Assembly: GCA_947631085.1 (NCBI GenBank)
Contig: CANRJY010000017.1
Location: 1 to 46,503, forward strand
DNA from: an uncultured Clostridia bacterium
GTDB lineage: Bacteria > Bacillota > Clostridia > UBA1381
Direction of reading: 5' to 3'
DNA: 46,503 nt
Part shown: positions 1 to 7,788 of the stretch, in pieces
How positions within the stretch are numbered: the first letter of the stretch is position 1
Layout: each line of letters opens with the position of its first letter
Made by a program: the position numbers and the translations under genes
The notes under the pieces: generated by a model
Told to the model about the DNA's origin: nothing
The model's database searches: none
Seen by the model: only the letters and a program-made list of their open reading frames with translations

Positions 1-27
1 GCAGCGTTATGTTACAATGTTCTCTCA

Positions 28-57
28 GGCGTCAAAATCTTTGATTTTGGTAACGCC
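28..57. other. hairpin-forming inverted repeat downstream of CHAP gene
   Basis: CAAAATC (33-39) pairs with GATTTTG (43-49), and the outer GGCGT (28-32) pairs with ACGCC (53-57) across a three-base bulge. It lies about 80 bp beyond the stop of the minus-strand CHAP gene. Neither side has a clean T-run directly after the stem, so a terminator role is only possible. Confidence 0.35.
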
Positions 58-138
58 GTGAGGTTATTATACCATATATTTTTTCTCTCCGCAACGGGAA
101 ATTTATAAAATTATACATATTCTTCCGTTTTATTTCAC

Positions 139-918
139 TCACGCCAGCGGTTCGATGCCGTCTCCGCCGCCCCATACGAAAATTTTCTCGTTTTCGCCGC
201 GCGCGAAAGCGCGTGTTTCTCCGGCGGCAAATGTGACATTTTCCACTTTTACGCCCGTCATTCGCCCGTTTTCGTATCCTGCCGTTATCACCGCGGCTTT
301 CCGTTCTTCTGCGGAGTTGTTGCGTATTTCGGTATACGCCGAAGCGGATATTCGGGTTAGATCCTCCGCGCGGGCATAATCCGGAACGGCGTAAAACAAA
401 ATACGCGCCGAGCCGTAATCGCTGCTGCCCGAGGAACGACTGTAGCGCAGACTTACCACCTTGTCGGCGACGTTGCCCTCGACCGTGTACACATATGATT
501 CATCAGCGCCCGTCACAAGTCCGACGTGGTTTGATATCCCGTCCCCGTTATTGTCCACAAAAACTATATCCCCCATACGCGCCGCGCGGTTATCAAAGGA
601 CTCCGCCCTCAAGCCGAAAGGATTATCTTCCATATTATATGTATCAAACCCGCTCGCAAGTGCGTTTTTACCGATAACGGTATTTAAAATTCCCGCCTCG
701 TTCGCGCACCAGCTTATAAAAATCGCGCACCACGGCGCCGCTTGATCCGCAGAATAAAACCACCTGTTGTATTTCGTGTGCTTACCGTTTCCTGTATAGC
801 CGAGCTGCGATTCGGCAATCTCGACAATTTTCGCCGCCCGATCAACGGCAAGCGCCGGCTGAACCGCCACGCAGACAAAACAGCCCGTCATGATCGCGGC
901 AATAATTTTCCTTTTCAT
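139..918 (-). CDS. secreted CHAP-domain amidase-like protein
   Basis: 259 residues. The first ~24 residues are a signal peptide (Lys/Arg start, hydrophobic core, ALA cut site), so the protein is exported. Residues ~25-180 look like a CHAP (NlpC/P60-type cysteine peptidase) domain: the likely nucleophile is Cys64 in APWCAIFISW and the likely general-base His131 is in SNHVGLV, which follows an Asp-rich loop. CHAP domains cut peptidoglycan peptide bonds or amides. The last ~80 residues resemble no domain I recognise and carry no SH3b, LysM or choline-binding repeat. The RBS AGGAAG lies upstream of the ATG. It is transcribed divergently from the thiC operon. A cell-wall hydrolase acting outside the membrane is the likely role; the substrate is not evident. 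Confidence 0.8.
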   Translation of the reverse strand: MKRKIIAAIMTGCFVCVAVQPALAVDRAAKIVEIAESQLGYTGNGKHTKYNRWFYSADQAAPWCAIFISWCANEAGILNTVIGKNALASGFDTYNMEDNPFGLRAESFDNRAARMGDIVFVDNNGDGISNHVGLVTGADESYVYTVEGNVADKVVSLRYSRSSGSSDYGSARILFYAVPDYARAEDLTRISASAYTEIRNNSAEERKAAVITAGYENGRMTGVKVENVTFAAGETRAFARGENEKIFVWGGGDGIEPLA

Positions 919-954
919 AAAAATCTTCCTTTCGCAGGTTTCTGCTGTAATTTT

Positions 955-984
955 AGGATAACATACGAATAAGATGTTTGTAAA
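955..984 (-). promoter_or_regulatory. candidate SigA promoter for CHAP gene
   Basis: On the minus strand, TTTACA (979-984) and TATCCT (955-960) are separated by 18 bp, about 35 bp upstream of the CHAP start codon. The -10 is imperfect, so this is tentative. Confidence 0.4.
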
Positions 985-1039
985 GATGTAAATTATGTAA
1001 ACTGATTCATGTGTAAATCATAATTTATGGTCCATACTC

Positions 1040-1068
1040 TTGACACCGCCTGAAAATTCCTATATAAT
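1040..1068 (+). promoter_or_regulatory. consensus SigA promoter of the thiC operon
   Basis: TTGACA at 1040-1045 and TATAAT at 1063-1068 with a 17-bp spacer: a perfect match to the vegetative promoter consensus. Initiation would fall near 1075, just before the TPP riboswitch, so the leader RNA carries the whole aptamer. Confidence 0.92.
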
Positions 1069-1081
1069 AGAGAAAAATCAC

Positions 1082-1168
1082 ATAAACAGGGGAGCTTTAC
1101 GGCTGAGAGGAAGGTACGCTTCGACCCGTTGAACCGGCTGACGGATAATGCCGCCTCGGGAATATATC
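1082..1168 (+). promoter_or_regulatory. TPP riboswitch (THI element)
   Basis: The conserved thi-box segments appear in order: GGGGAGC, GGCTGAGAGG (1101-1110), ACCC and GAACC, GGATAATGCC, and CGGGAA. This is the thiamin-pyrophosphate aptamer, which switches off thiamin genes when TPP is abundant. It sits between a consensus promoter and a hairpin with a T-run directly ahead of thiC, so control by premature termination is expected. Confidence 0.96.
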
Positions 1169-1175
1169 AGGTTAT

Positions 1176-1210
1176 AACGCACTTTCTTTGACGAAGCGCG
1201 TTTTATTTTT
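1176..1210 (+). terminator. riboswitch expression-platform terminator
   Basis: AACGCACTTT (1176-1185) pairs with GAAGCGCGTT-type bases at 1193-1202 (one A/C mismatch, one GU), followed by TTTTATTTTT at 1201-1210. It lies between the TPP aptamer and the thiC RBS and fits a ligand-dependent intrinsic terminator. Confidence 0.78.
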
Positions 1211-1226
1211 AGAAAGGATTGGAATT

Positions 1227-2528
1227 ATGGATTACACAACACAGATGGACGCGGCGAAAAAGGGCATAATCACGCCCGAAATGGAAATTGTCGGTGCGAA
1301 GGAAAATATTGACATCGAAATTCTGCGCGAGAGAATCGCGCGCGGAACGGTCGTTATTCCCGCGAATAAAAACCATAAGGCGTTAAGCCCCGAGGCGGTC
1401 GGTGAGGGAATGAAAACGAAAATCAACGTAAATCTCGGAATTTCCAAGGATTGCACCGACTACGGCATTGAGATGGAAAAAGTAAAGATGGCTGTCGATA
1501 TGAAAGCCGAGGCGATCATGGATTTGAGCTGCTTCGGCAAGACTCACGAGTTCCGTCAGCAGCTTATAGACACATGTCCCGCGATGATAGGTACTGTGCC
1601 GATGTACGACGCGGTCGGCTATCTCGATAAGGAGCTCGCGGAAATCACCGCCGACGAGTTTTTGGAGGTAATCGAAGCACACGCGAAGGAGGGCGTTGAC
1701 TTCATGACTATCCACGCGGGTATAAACCGCCGCACCGCCTCGATTTTCAAGGAGACAAAGCGCGTTACGAATATAGTATCGCGCGGCGGCTCGCTCATAT
1801 ACGCATGGATGGAAATGACGGGAAACGAAAACCCGTTTTACGAATATTACGACAAGGTTCTCGATATTTTGGCGAAGTACGACGTAACGATAAGTCTCGG
1901 CGACGCGTGCCGCCCGGGCTCCACGCACGACTCGACCGACGCGTCGCAGGTCACGGAGCTTGTGGAGCTCGGCATACTCACAAAGCGTGCGTGGGAAAAG
2001 AACGTGCAGGTAATGGTCGAAGGTCCCGGGCATATGGCGATCGACGAGATCGCGGCGAATATGAAGCTCGAAAAGCGGCTCTGCCACAACGCGCCGTTTT
2101 ATGTGCTCGGCCCGCTCGTAACGGACATCGCACCGGGCTACGACCATATAACCTCGGCTATAGGCGGAGCGATCGCCGCGGCAAACGGAGCGGATTTCCT
2201 TTGCTATGTCACCCCCGCCGAGCATCTGCGTCTGCCGGACGCGGACGATGTGCGCGAGGGAATAATCGCGTCGAAAATAGCGGCTCACGCGGGCGATATC
2301 GCAAAAGGCATACCCGGGGCGAGAGAAATAGACGACAAAATGAGCGACGCGCGCAGACGCGTCTGCTGGGACGAAATGTTCCAATACGCGATAGACCCCG
2401 AAAAGCCGAAGCGCTACTATAACGAGCTGCCGCCCGAGGAAAAGCACACCTGCTCGATGTGCGGCAAGATGTGCGCGGCGCGGACAATGAACAAAATCAT
2501 GGCGGGCGAAAAGGTCGATGTAAAATAG
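1227..2528 (+). CDS. thiC: phosphomethylpyrimidine synthase ThiC
   Basis: 433 residues from the ATG at 1227, preceded by AAAGGATTGG. An in-frame TTG at 1188 lies inside the riboswitch terminator and is rejected as a start. ThiC is a radical SAM enzyme that rearranges aminoimidazole ribotide into HMP phosphate, the pyrimidine half of thiamin. Family landmarks include [56 protein letters not shown] and the C-terminal cluster motif CSMCGKMC. This is the short form, lacking the extra N-terminal region of the ~630-residue enterobacterial type. The cysteines are spaced CX2CX3C, against CX2CX4C in the E. coli type. It is the first gene of a riboswitch-controlled operon; the next ORF starts 9 bp after its stop. 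Confidence 0.97.
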   Translation: MDYTTQMDAAKKGIITPEMEIVGAKENIDIEILRERIARGTVVIPANKNHKALSPEAVGEGMKTKINVNLGISKDCTDYGIEMEKVKMAVDMKAEAIMDLSCFGKTHEFRQQLIDTCPAMIGTVPMYDAVGYLDKELAEITADEFLEVIEAHAKEGVDFMTIHAGINRRTASIFKETKRVTNIVSRGGSLIYAWMEMTGNENPFYEYYDKVLDILAKYDVTISLGDACRPGSTHDSTDASQVTELVELGILTKRAWEKNVQVMVEGPGHMAIDEIAANMKLEKRLCHNAPFYVLGPLVTDIAPGYDHITSAIGGAIAAANGADFLCYVTPAEHLRLPDADDVREGIIASKIAAHAGDIAKGIPGAREIDDKMSDARRRVCWDEMFQYAIDPEKPKRYYNELPPEEKHTCSMCGKMCAARTMNKIMAGEKVDVK

Positions 2529-2537
2529 GAGGCGTCT

Positions 2538-3530
2538 ATGAGCAGAATTGACGATTGCACAGCCGAATATAAAGGCTGGATAAACAAGCTCGGCATTTCC
2601 ACGATATCGGATTTGACAAAAATCACGGAAAACGGCGATACAAGCTGGCTTATAAATGTGAGCGAAACATGGCAGCAGCAGAAAATCGCGGAAATAGCGC
2701 TCAAATTAAAGGAGGATATCGCGAAAAAGCGAATTATTCTGATAAGCGGGCCGTCGTCGTCGGGAAAAACGTCGTTTGCGGCAAGGCTCCAGCTTCATTT
2801 GCGCGTGCTCGGAATTAAAGCCGTGTCGATTTCTCTCGACGATTACTATATTGAAAAGCCGCTGATGCCGAAAAACAGCGAGGGCAAGCCCGATTACGAA
2901 GCGTTTGAATCGATAGACTACGAGCTGTTCAATGAAAACCTGCACGATTTGATAGAGCACGGGAAAGCGACTGTGCCGATTTACGATTTTGACGATCTTA
3001 CCCCGCCAAAAACGCGCGACATGACGCTCGCGGCGGATGAGGTCATAATCATCGAGGGTATTCACGGGCTAAATCCCAAGCTCACATATAATATTCCCGA
3101 TGAAAACAAATATAAAATATACTGCACCGCCCTGACGGCGCTTTGTCTCGACGACGGAACGCGCGTGCGCTCGCGTGATAACCGCCTTATGCGGCGCGCA
3201 ATACGCGATTTCTATTTCAGGGACGCAAGCTTTCAGCTCACATTTGATTTATGGCCGCACGTTGAGGAGGGCGCGGAAAAAAATATTTATCCGTTTACCG
3301 ACAGCGCGGACGTCATTTTCAATTCGTCGCTTCTGTACGAGCCGTGCGTTTATAAAAAGCACATAAATAAACTGTTTCGAAGGCTGCCAAAGACGCTGCC
3401 CGAAAAATATCGGGAGAATATAGAAATTTTAAAAAGGATAGTAGAGCACTGTCCCTCTATCGAGGACGCGCTCACACCGAGAACATCGCTTATACGCGAA
3501 TTTGTCGGCGGCAGCACACTTTTCTTGTAA
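2538..3530 (+). CDS. uridine-kinase-like P-loop kinase (PRK/Udk family)
   Basis: 330 residues. The kinase core follows a short N-terminal region: Walker A GPSSSGKT at 71-78, then LDDYY at the usual uridine-kinase position, a YDFDDLTPPKTR segment and EGIHGLNP (Walker-B-like strand). This is the phosphoribulokinase/uridine kinase family, which phosphorylates nucleosides or sugar phosphates with ATP. The closest Clostridial relatives I know are ~550-residue 'nucleoside kinases' that carry TGS and ThrRS-like domains before the kinase; here only a ~60-residue remnant of that region remains. The RBS AGGAGG lies just after the thiC stop, so it is co-transcribed and presumably TPP-responsive. The substrate cannot be told from sequence. 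Confidence 0.82.
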   Translation: MSRIDDCTAEYKGWINKLGISTISDLTKITENGDTSWLINVSETWQQQKIAEIALKLKEDIAKKRIILISGPSSSGKTSFAARLQLHLRVLGIKAVSISLDDYYIEKPLMPKNSEGKPDYEAFESIDYELFNENLHDLIEHGKATVPIYDFDDLTPPKTRDMTLAADEVIIIEGIHGLNPKLTYNIPDENKYKIYCTALTALCLDDGTRVRSRDNRLMRRAIRDFYFRDASFQLTFDLWPHVEEGAEKNIYPFTDSADVIFNSSLLYEPCVYKKHINKLFRRLPKTLPEKYRENIEILKRIVEHCPSIEDALTPRTSLIREFVGGSTLFL

Positions 3531-3543
3531 GGAGTAATAGAAT

Positions 3544-4146
3544 ATGACGATACTTTATGAGGTTCACAGCGGGTTATATGTGAACATGACAAACAAATGC
3601 CCGTGCGCGTGCGTTTTCTGCTTAAGACAGACGCGCGACGAGATGGACGAGTCGGGAAGCCTGTGGCTCGAGCGCGAGCCGACGGTCGACGAGGTGATCG
3701 CAGAATTTGACAAATTCGATATGAAAAAATATACCGAGCTTGTGTTCTGCGGCTTCGGCGAGCCGACGGAAAGACTGGAGGATTTACTGAAGGTCGCGGC
3801 GCATGTTAAAAAAACATACCCCGATCTGCCGATAAGAATCAACACAAATGGCTTGTCCGACTTAATTTACGGCAAGGACACCGCGCCGATGTTCGAGAAG
3901 CTCATTGACACGGTTTCAATAAGCCTGAACACGCCGGATAAGGAGCGCTACTACGAGCTTACGCGTAGCAAATTCGGCATTGATTCGTTCGACGCTATGC
4001 TGAAATTTGCCGGAAACGTGAAAAAATATGTAAAAAAAGTAATTATGACCACAGTTTCCACCACGCTAACAAAGGACGAGGAAAAGCGCTGCGCGCAGAT
4101 TTGTGAAAATTTGGGCGTGACCTATCGTATAAGACCTTTCGAATAA
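3544..4146 (+). CDS. TatD-associated radical SAM protein
   Basis: 200 residues, short for a radical SAM protein. The [4Fe-4S]/SAM motif is C19-X3-C23-X2-C26 (an extra Cys21 lies inside it), followed by a GFGEPTER glycine-rich SAM motif, RINTNG and SISLNTP, all typical of the family. It fits the group named for frequent fusion or linkage to TatD nucleases in Clostridia. Here tatD is in the same window but about 2.8 kb away, across a citrate synthase gene on the other strand. The gene starts 13 bp after the kinase stop, with the RBS AAGGAG. The reaction catalysed by this family is unknown to me. Confidence 0.85.
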   Translation: MTILYEVHSGLYVNMTNKCPCACVFCLRQTRDEMDESGSLWLEREPTVDEVIAEFDKFDMKKYTELVFCGFGEPTERLEDLLKVAAHVKKTYPDLPIRINTNGLSDLIYGKDTAPMFEKLIDTVSISLNTPDKERYYELTRSKFGIDSFDAMLKFAGNVKKYVKKVIMTTVSTTLTKDEEKRCAQICENLGVTYRIRPFE

Positions 4147-4197
4147 AATAAAGGACGGATATCCTCGAAATGGATGTATTCCTCTTGGCATATAAAG

Positions 4198-4238
4198 GCC
4201 GCCTATGGTTTTATTTTACCATAGGCGGCTCCTTTTTT
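4198..4238 (+). terminator. intrinsic terminator of the thiC operon
   Basis: A perfect 11-bp stem GCCGCCTATGG (4198-4208) / CCATAGGCGGC (4219-4229) with a 10-nt A/T loop, then TTTTTT at 4233-4238. It sits between the convergent ends of the radical SAM gene and citrate synthase. The opposite strand has only CCTTTATA after the stem, so it would work less well for citrate synthase. Confidence 0.9.
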
Positions 4239-4309
4239 ACTGATTCTTTTCACGGAATATGTCCTTTTTCCGATTATTTTAATAATGCTTATGTAGGGAT
4301 CAGCTTGAT

Positions 4310-5677
4310 TTATCCGCGCTCGTCAAACGGAACGTATTCTCTGCGCTCCGAGACGGGCTTATACGCCGGTCTTATTATTTTGCCGGGATTTATAAGCTCC
4401 TCCAAACGGTGCGCCGACCAGCCCGCAATTCTCGAAACGGCGAAAATCGGCGTGTACAGCTCCGTCGGCAGACCGAGCATACTGTAAACGAAGCCCGAAT
4501 AGAAATCGACGTTCGCGCTTACGCCCTTGTAAATTTTGCGTTCCTTCGCGATAACCTGCGGCGCTAAGCGGTCAATGCTCGCGTAGAGCTTAAATTCGTC
4601 CTCGCGTCCCTTTTCCTTCGCAAGCTGCTCGACAAACGATTTGAACACGTTCGCACGCGGATCGCTTAAGGAGTAAACCGCGTGTCCAATACCGTAGATA
4701 AGCCCCGTATAATCGAACGCCTCCTTATTGAGCAGCGCCGACAGATATTTCTCTATTTCCTCGTCGTCGTTCCAGTCCTTCACGTTTTTCTTCATGTCCT
4801 CTACCATCTCGACGACCTTTATATTCGCGCCGCCGTGACGCGGACCCTTCAGCGATGCGAGCGACGCGGCAACCGCCGAATATGTATCCGTTCCGGTAGA
4901 TGTAACAACGTGCGTTGTAAACGTCGAGTTATTACCGCCGCCGTGCTCCGCGTGGAGGATAAGCGCCAAATCGAGAACGTGCGCCTCAACCGGAGTATAC
5001 TTACTGTCGGAGCGGAGCATATGTAAAATATTTTCAGCCGTCGAAAGCTCGCTCTTGGGCGAATGAACAATAAAGCTGCCGTTTTCGAAATAGTAATTAA
5101 ACGCCTGATATCCGTAAACCGAAAGCAGCGGCATCTGTGCGATAAGCTGTAAGCATTGGCGCAGCACGTTCGGGATTGAAATGTCGTCCGCTCTGTCGTC
5201 ATATGCGTAAAGAGTTAAAACGCCGCGCGAGAGCATATTCATCATGTTGCGGCTCGGCGCTTTCATTATAATGTCGCGCACAAAGCTGGGCGGGATCGAG
5301 CGGTACTCGGCGAGAAGCGCGGTAAATTTTTCAAGCTGCTCCTTGTTCGGAAGCTCCCCGAAAAGCAGTAGGTACGCCGTTTCCTCAAATCCGAAACGCT
5401 TGTCCTTCACAACTCCGCGAATAATGTCCTCTATGTTGTAGCCGTGGTAAAAAAGCTTTCCGTCGCACGGAACGGATTTTCCGTCAACGGTTTTCGTCGC
5501 GCTGACCTCGCATATTTCGGTGAGCCCCGCGAGCACTCCCTTGCCGTTTATGTCGCGCAGACCGCGTTTTACGTCGTATTCGGTGTACAGCTTCGGATTT
5601 ATAACCTTATTTTTCTCGCAAAGCTTCGTAAGCTCCAGCACCTCCGGCTTAATTTCCGATGAAATCATCTCATACAT
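4310..5677 (-). CDS. gltA: citrate synthase
   Basis: 455 residues, full length for a citrate synthase. It condenses oxaloacetate and acetyl-CoA to citrate in the cytoplasm. The catalytic residues are in place: His245 in HAEHGGGN, His332 in GIGHAVYS and Asp391 in VDFYSGF; HGYNIEDI (78-85) and GPRHGGAN are further family marks. The RBS GGGGGCG precedes the ATG. It is monocistronic, with its own promoter and no aconitase or isocitrate dehydrogenase alongside, so an incomplete TCA arm feeding 2-oxoglutarate/glutamate is a reasonable guess. Methylcitrate synthase is a related alternative, but no prp genes are nearby. Confidence 0.95.
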   Translation of the reverse strand: MYEMISSEIKPEVLELTKLCEKNKVINPKLYTEYDVKRGLRDINGKGVLAGLTEICEVSATKTVDGKSVPCDGKLFYHGYNIEDIIRGVVKDKRFGFEETAYLLLFGELPNKEQLEKFTALLAEYRSIPPSFVRDIIMKAPSRNMMNMLSRGVLTLYAYDDRADDISIPNVLRQCLQLIAQMPLLSVYGYQAFNYYFENGSFIVHSPKSELSTAENILHMLRSDSKYTPVEAHVLDLALILHAEHGGGNNSTFTTHVVTSTGTDTYSAVAASLASLKGPRHGGANIKVVEMVEDMKKNVKDWNDDEEIEKYLSALLNKEAFDYTGLIYGIGHAVYSLSDPRANVFKSFVEQLAKEKGREDEFKLYASIDRLAPQVIAKERKIYKGVSANVDFYSGFVYSMLGLPTELYTPIFAVSRIAGWSAHRLEELINPGKIIRPAYKPVSERREYVPFDERG

Positions 5678-5758
5678 ATTTACGCCCCCTTTTCAAAATC
5701 GGTCTAATATTTAATTCTATGCGTTGATTTTCACAAAAATTACAATTCAATATTATAT

Positions 5759-5787
5759 ATTATAGCAAAAAATTAAAAGAAAAGCAA
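5759..5787 (-). promoter_or_regulatory. SigA-type promoter for citrate synthase
   Basis: Minus strand: TTGCTT (5782-5787), 17-bp spacer, TATAAT (5759-5764), about 80 bp ahead of the citrate synthase start. Confidence 0.75.
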
Positions 5788-5806
5788 TAAAAATTATGTT
5801 AACTTA

Positions 5807-5835
5807 TTGTGAACTTTTAAAAAGTGTGGTATACT
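5807..5835 (+). promoter_or_regulatory. SigA-type promoter for DJ-1/fthC/tatD run
   Basis: TTGTGA (5807-5812), 17-bp spacer, TATACT (5830-5835), about 30 bp ahead of the ATG at 5868. It is divergent from the citrate synthase promoter 20 bp away. Confidence 0.72.
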
Positions 5836-5867
5836 TAAAAAAATAAAACAAAAAAGGAGAGATTATC

Positions 5868-6404
5868 ATGGTATATGTAATTTTGGCAAACGGATTTGAG
5901 GAGGTTGAGGCGATAACCCCGATAGACATCCTGCGCCGCGCCGGAGTTGAGGTCGCGACAGCCGCGCTCGAAGGAAAAACAGTGGTCGGCGCGCATAATA
6001 TTCCCGTAACCGCAGACATTTCAATCGACGATATCAACGCGGAGAAAATGGATCTGTTAATGCTCCCCGGCGGAGGCGGTCATGTACTTTTGGACAAGTC
6101 TGAAAAGGTGGAAAAGCTCATAAACTGCGCGCTTGAAAACGACAAATACATCGCCGCGATCTGCGCCGCGCCGTCGATTTTGGGCAAAAGAGGAATACTC
6201 GCGGGCAAAAAAGCGACGTGCTTCCCGGGCTTCGAGCAGTATCTCATCGACGCGGAGGTAGTCCCCGACAAGGCTGTTGTTGACGGCAAAATCATAACAG
6301 GCAAGGGCGCGGGCGCGGCTGCCGAGTTCGGCTTCGCGATAACTGAGCTTCTCAAAGACAAAGCCGCGGCGGACGCGCTCAGAAAGACGATGCAGTATGA
6401 ATAA
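5868..6404 (+). CDS. DJ-1/PfpI (ThiJ) family protein
   Basis: 178 residues, one class-I glutamine-amidotransferase-like domain covering the whole protein. The nucleophile-elbow cysteine is Cys99 in AAICAAPS, and the N-terminal FEEVEAITP segment carries the conserved Glu typical of DJ-1. Members are protein/nucleotide deglycases, glyoxalase-like enzymes or redox-sensing chaperones; sequence alone does not choose between these. The RBS AAGGAGAG lies 8 nt upstream. Its last 8 bases overlap the next gene, fthC, implying translational coupling. The old ThiJ name is historical and, despite thiC nearby, gives no reason to assign a thiamin role. Confidence 0.9.
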   Translation: MVYVILANGFEEVEAITPIDILRRAGVEVATAALEGKTVVGAHNIPVTADISIDDINAEKMDLLMLPGGGGHVLLDKSEKVEKLINCALENDKYIAAICAAPSILGKRGILAGKKATCFPGFEQYLIDAEVVPDKAVVDGKIITGKGAGAAAEFGFAITELLKDKAAADALRKTMQYE

Positions 6405-6954
6405 ATCCGAGTTAAGAGAGCAAATGCGCGCAAAACGGCGCGCGCTCACGGCGGCGGAGGTCGCGGAAAAGAGCGCGGCAATATGCGAAAAACTGTTTAA
6501 TTTGAAGGAATTTAACACAAACGGCGCGGCGGCTGTATATGTGTCGTCGTTTAACGAGCCGCAAACAGACGCGGTAATAAAGCGTCTGCGCGGGGAAGGC
6601 AGACGCGCCGCCGTTCCGGTAACGGACGTGCAATCGGGAACGCTGACGCTTGCGGAGATAACCGAAAGCATGAAAAAAGGCGCGTACGGCATACCCGAGC
6701 CAACAGAAATTATCCCTGTCAGCATAGAAGAAACAGAAATAATCCTCGTTCCCGGGCTTGCGTTCGACAAAACGGGCGCGAGAATGGGCTTCGGCAAGGG
6801 TTATTACGACAAGTTGTTACAGACGGCGAAAGCAACAAAAATCGGCTTGTGCTATGATTTTCAGCTTCTCGAAAAAATCCCGTCCGAGCCGCACGACGTG
6901 CCGATGGATGTAATAATCACCGAAAAACGGGTGCAAAGAATAAAAACAATATAA
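6397..6954 (+). CDS. fthC: 5-formyltetrahydrofolate cyclo-ligase
   Basis: 185 residues, normal for the YgfA/MTHFS family. It converts 5-formyl-THF plus ATP to 5,10-methenyl-THF, returning folate to the one-carbon pool. Visible marks: the basic N-terminus RAKRRAL, VPGLAFDKTGARMGFGKGYYD (the GFGKGYYD loop binds ATP/phosphate) and the C-terminal PHDVPMDVIITE. It starts inside the end of the DJ-1 gene, and the tatD gene follows 13 bp later, so these three form an operon. Confidence 0.95.
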   Translation: MNKSELREQMRAKRRALTAAEVAEKSAAICEKLFNLKEFNTNGAAAVYVSSFNEPQTDAVIKRLRGEGRRAAVPVTDVQSGTLTLAEITESMKKGAYGIPEPTEIIPVSIEETEIILVPGLAFDKTGARMGFGKGYYDKLLQTAKATKIGLCYDFQLLEKIPSEPHDVPMDVIITEKRVQRIKTI

Positions 6955-6967
6955 GGAAGGAAAAACC

Positions 6968-7732
6968 ATGCTTTTTGACACACACGCCCACTACACCGAC
7001 GAGCGTTTCAGAGACGACGTTGATGAAATTTTATCGTCAATGCCCGAGAACAACGTCGGTTTAATAATGAACTCCTGCTCCGACATCCCCGAAATAGACG
7101 GAATACTCGCGCTGTGCGAAAAATATCCGTTCATATACGCGTCGATAGGCGTTCACCCGCACGAGGCGGAGCATATGACTGAAAAAGACCTTGACATTCT
7201 GCGCGAATACGCGAAAAATCCGAAGGTAAAGGCGATAGGCGAGATCGGGCTTGACTACTATTACGATTTCTCGCCGCGCGATGTTCAAAAGCAGTGGTTC
7301 GCGCGCCAGGTCGAGCTTGCGAAGGAGCTGATGCTGCCTGTAATAATCCACGACCGCGACGCGCACAAGGACTGCATGGACATTTTACGCGAGCATAACG
7401 TCCGCGAGTGCGGCGGCGTGTTCCACTGCTACGCGGGAAGCGTCGAAATGGCGAGAGAAATACTCGACTGGGGAATGTACATCGCGTTCGGCGGTTCGCT
7501 GACGTTCAAAAAATCGGTAAAACCGAAGGAGGTAGCGAAATACGTCCCGCTTGACAGAATAGTAATAGAAACCGACAGCCCGTACCTAACGCCCGAACCG
7601 CACCGAGGCAAGCGCAACAGCTCGCTGTATGTGCATTATGTGGCGGAAAAGCTCGCGGAAATTAAGGGATTGTCTATAGAGGAAATCGAAAACGCGACAT
7701 GGGTGAATGGGAAAAAATTATTCGGAATTTAA
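6968..7732 (+). CDS. tatD: TatD family metal-dependent DNase
   Basis: 254 residues, full length. A TIM-barrel amidohydrolase-fold nuclease with a two-metal site: HxH at 6-8 (DTHAHYTDERF), GEIGLDYYYDFSPRD, IHDRDAH, FHCYAGS and ETDSPYLTPEPHRGKRN. Bacterial TatD proteins have 3'-5' exonuclease activity linked to DNA repair. The RBS AAGGAAGG lies 9 nt upstream. It is third in the operon after fthC. In other Clostridia this gene often carries or adjoins the small radical SAM protein that here lies at 3544-4146. Confidence 0.95.
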   Translation: MLFDTHAHYTDERFRDDVDEILSSMPENNVGLIMNSCSDIPEIDGILALCEKYPFIYASIGVHPHEAEHMTEKDLDILREYAKNPKVKAIGEIGLDYYYDFSPRDVQKQWFARQVELAKELMLPVIIHDRDAHKDCMDILREHNVRECGGVFHCYAGSVEMAREILDWGMYIAFGGSLTFKKSVKPKEVAKYVPLDRIVIETDSPYLTPEPHRGKRNSSLYVHYVAEKLAEIKGLSIEEIENATWVNGKKLFGI

Positions 7733-7737
7733 AAAGT

Positions 7738-7767
7738 TTGACTATATTCGGAAAATCCGCGCATAAT
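7738..7767 (+). promoter_or_regulatory. candidate promoter for the sugar kinase gene
   Basis: TTGACT (7738-7743), 18-bp spacer, CATAAT (7762-7767), 22 bp ahead of the ATG at 7789. Confidence 0.5.
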
Positions 7768-7788
7768 AAATAAAAAACGGAGGCAATT

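Noticed and set aside
1188-1226. Upstream TTG start for thiC
   Set aside because: It falls within the riboswitch terminator hairpin and has no RBS; the ATG at 1227 has one.
1383-2447. 354-codon open frame antisense to thiC
   Set aside because: ThiC on the plus strand has all family motifs, an RBS and a riboswitch; the antisense frame is Arg/Val/His-rich with no recognisable domain and is a shadow of GC-rich codon use.
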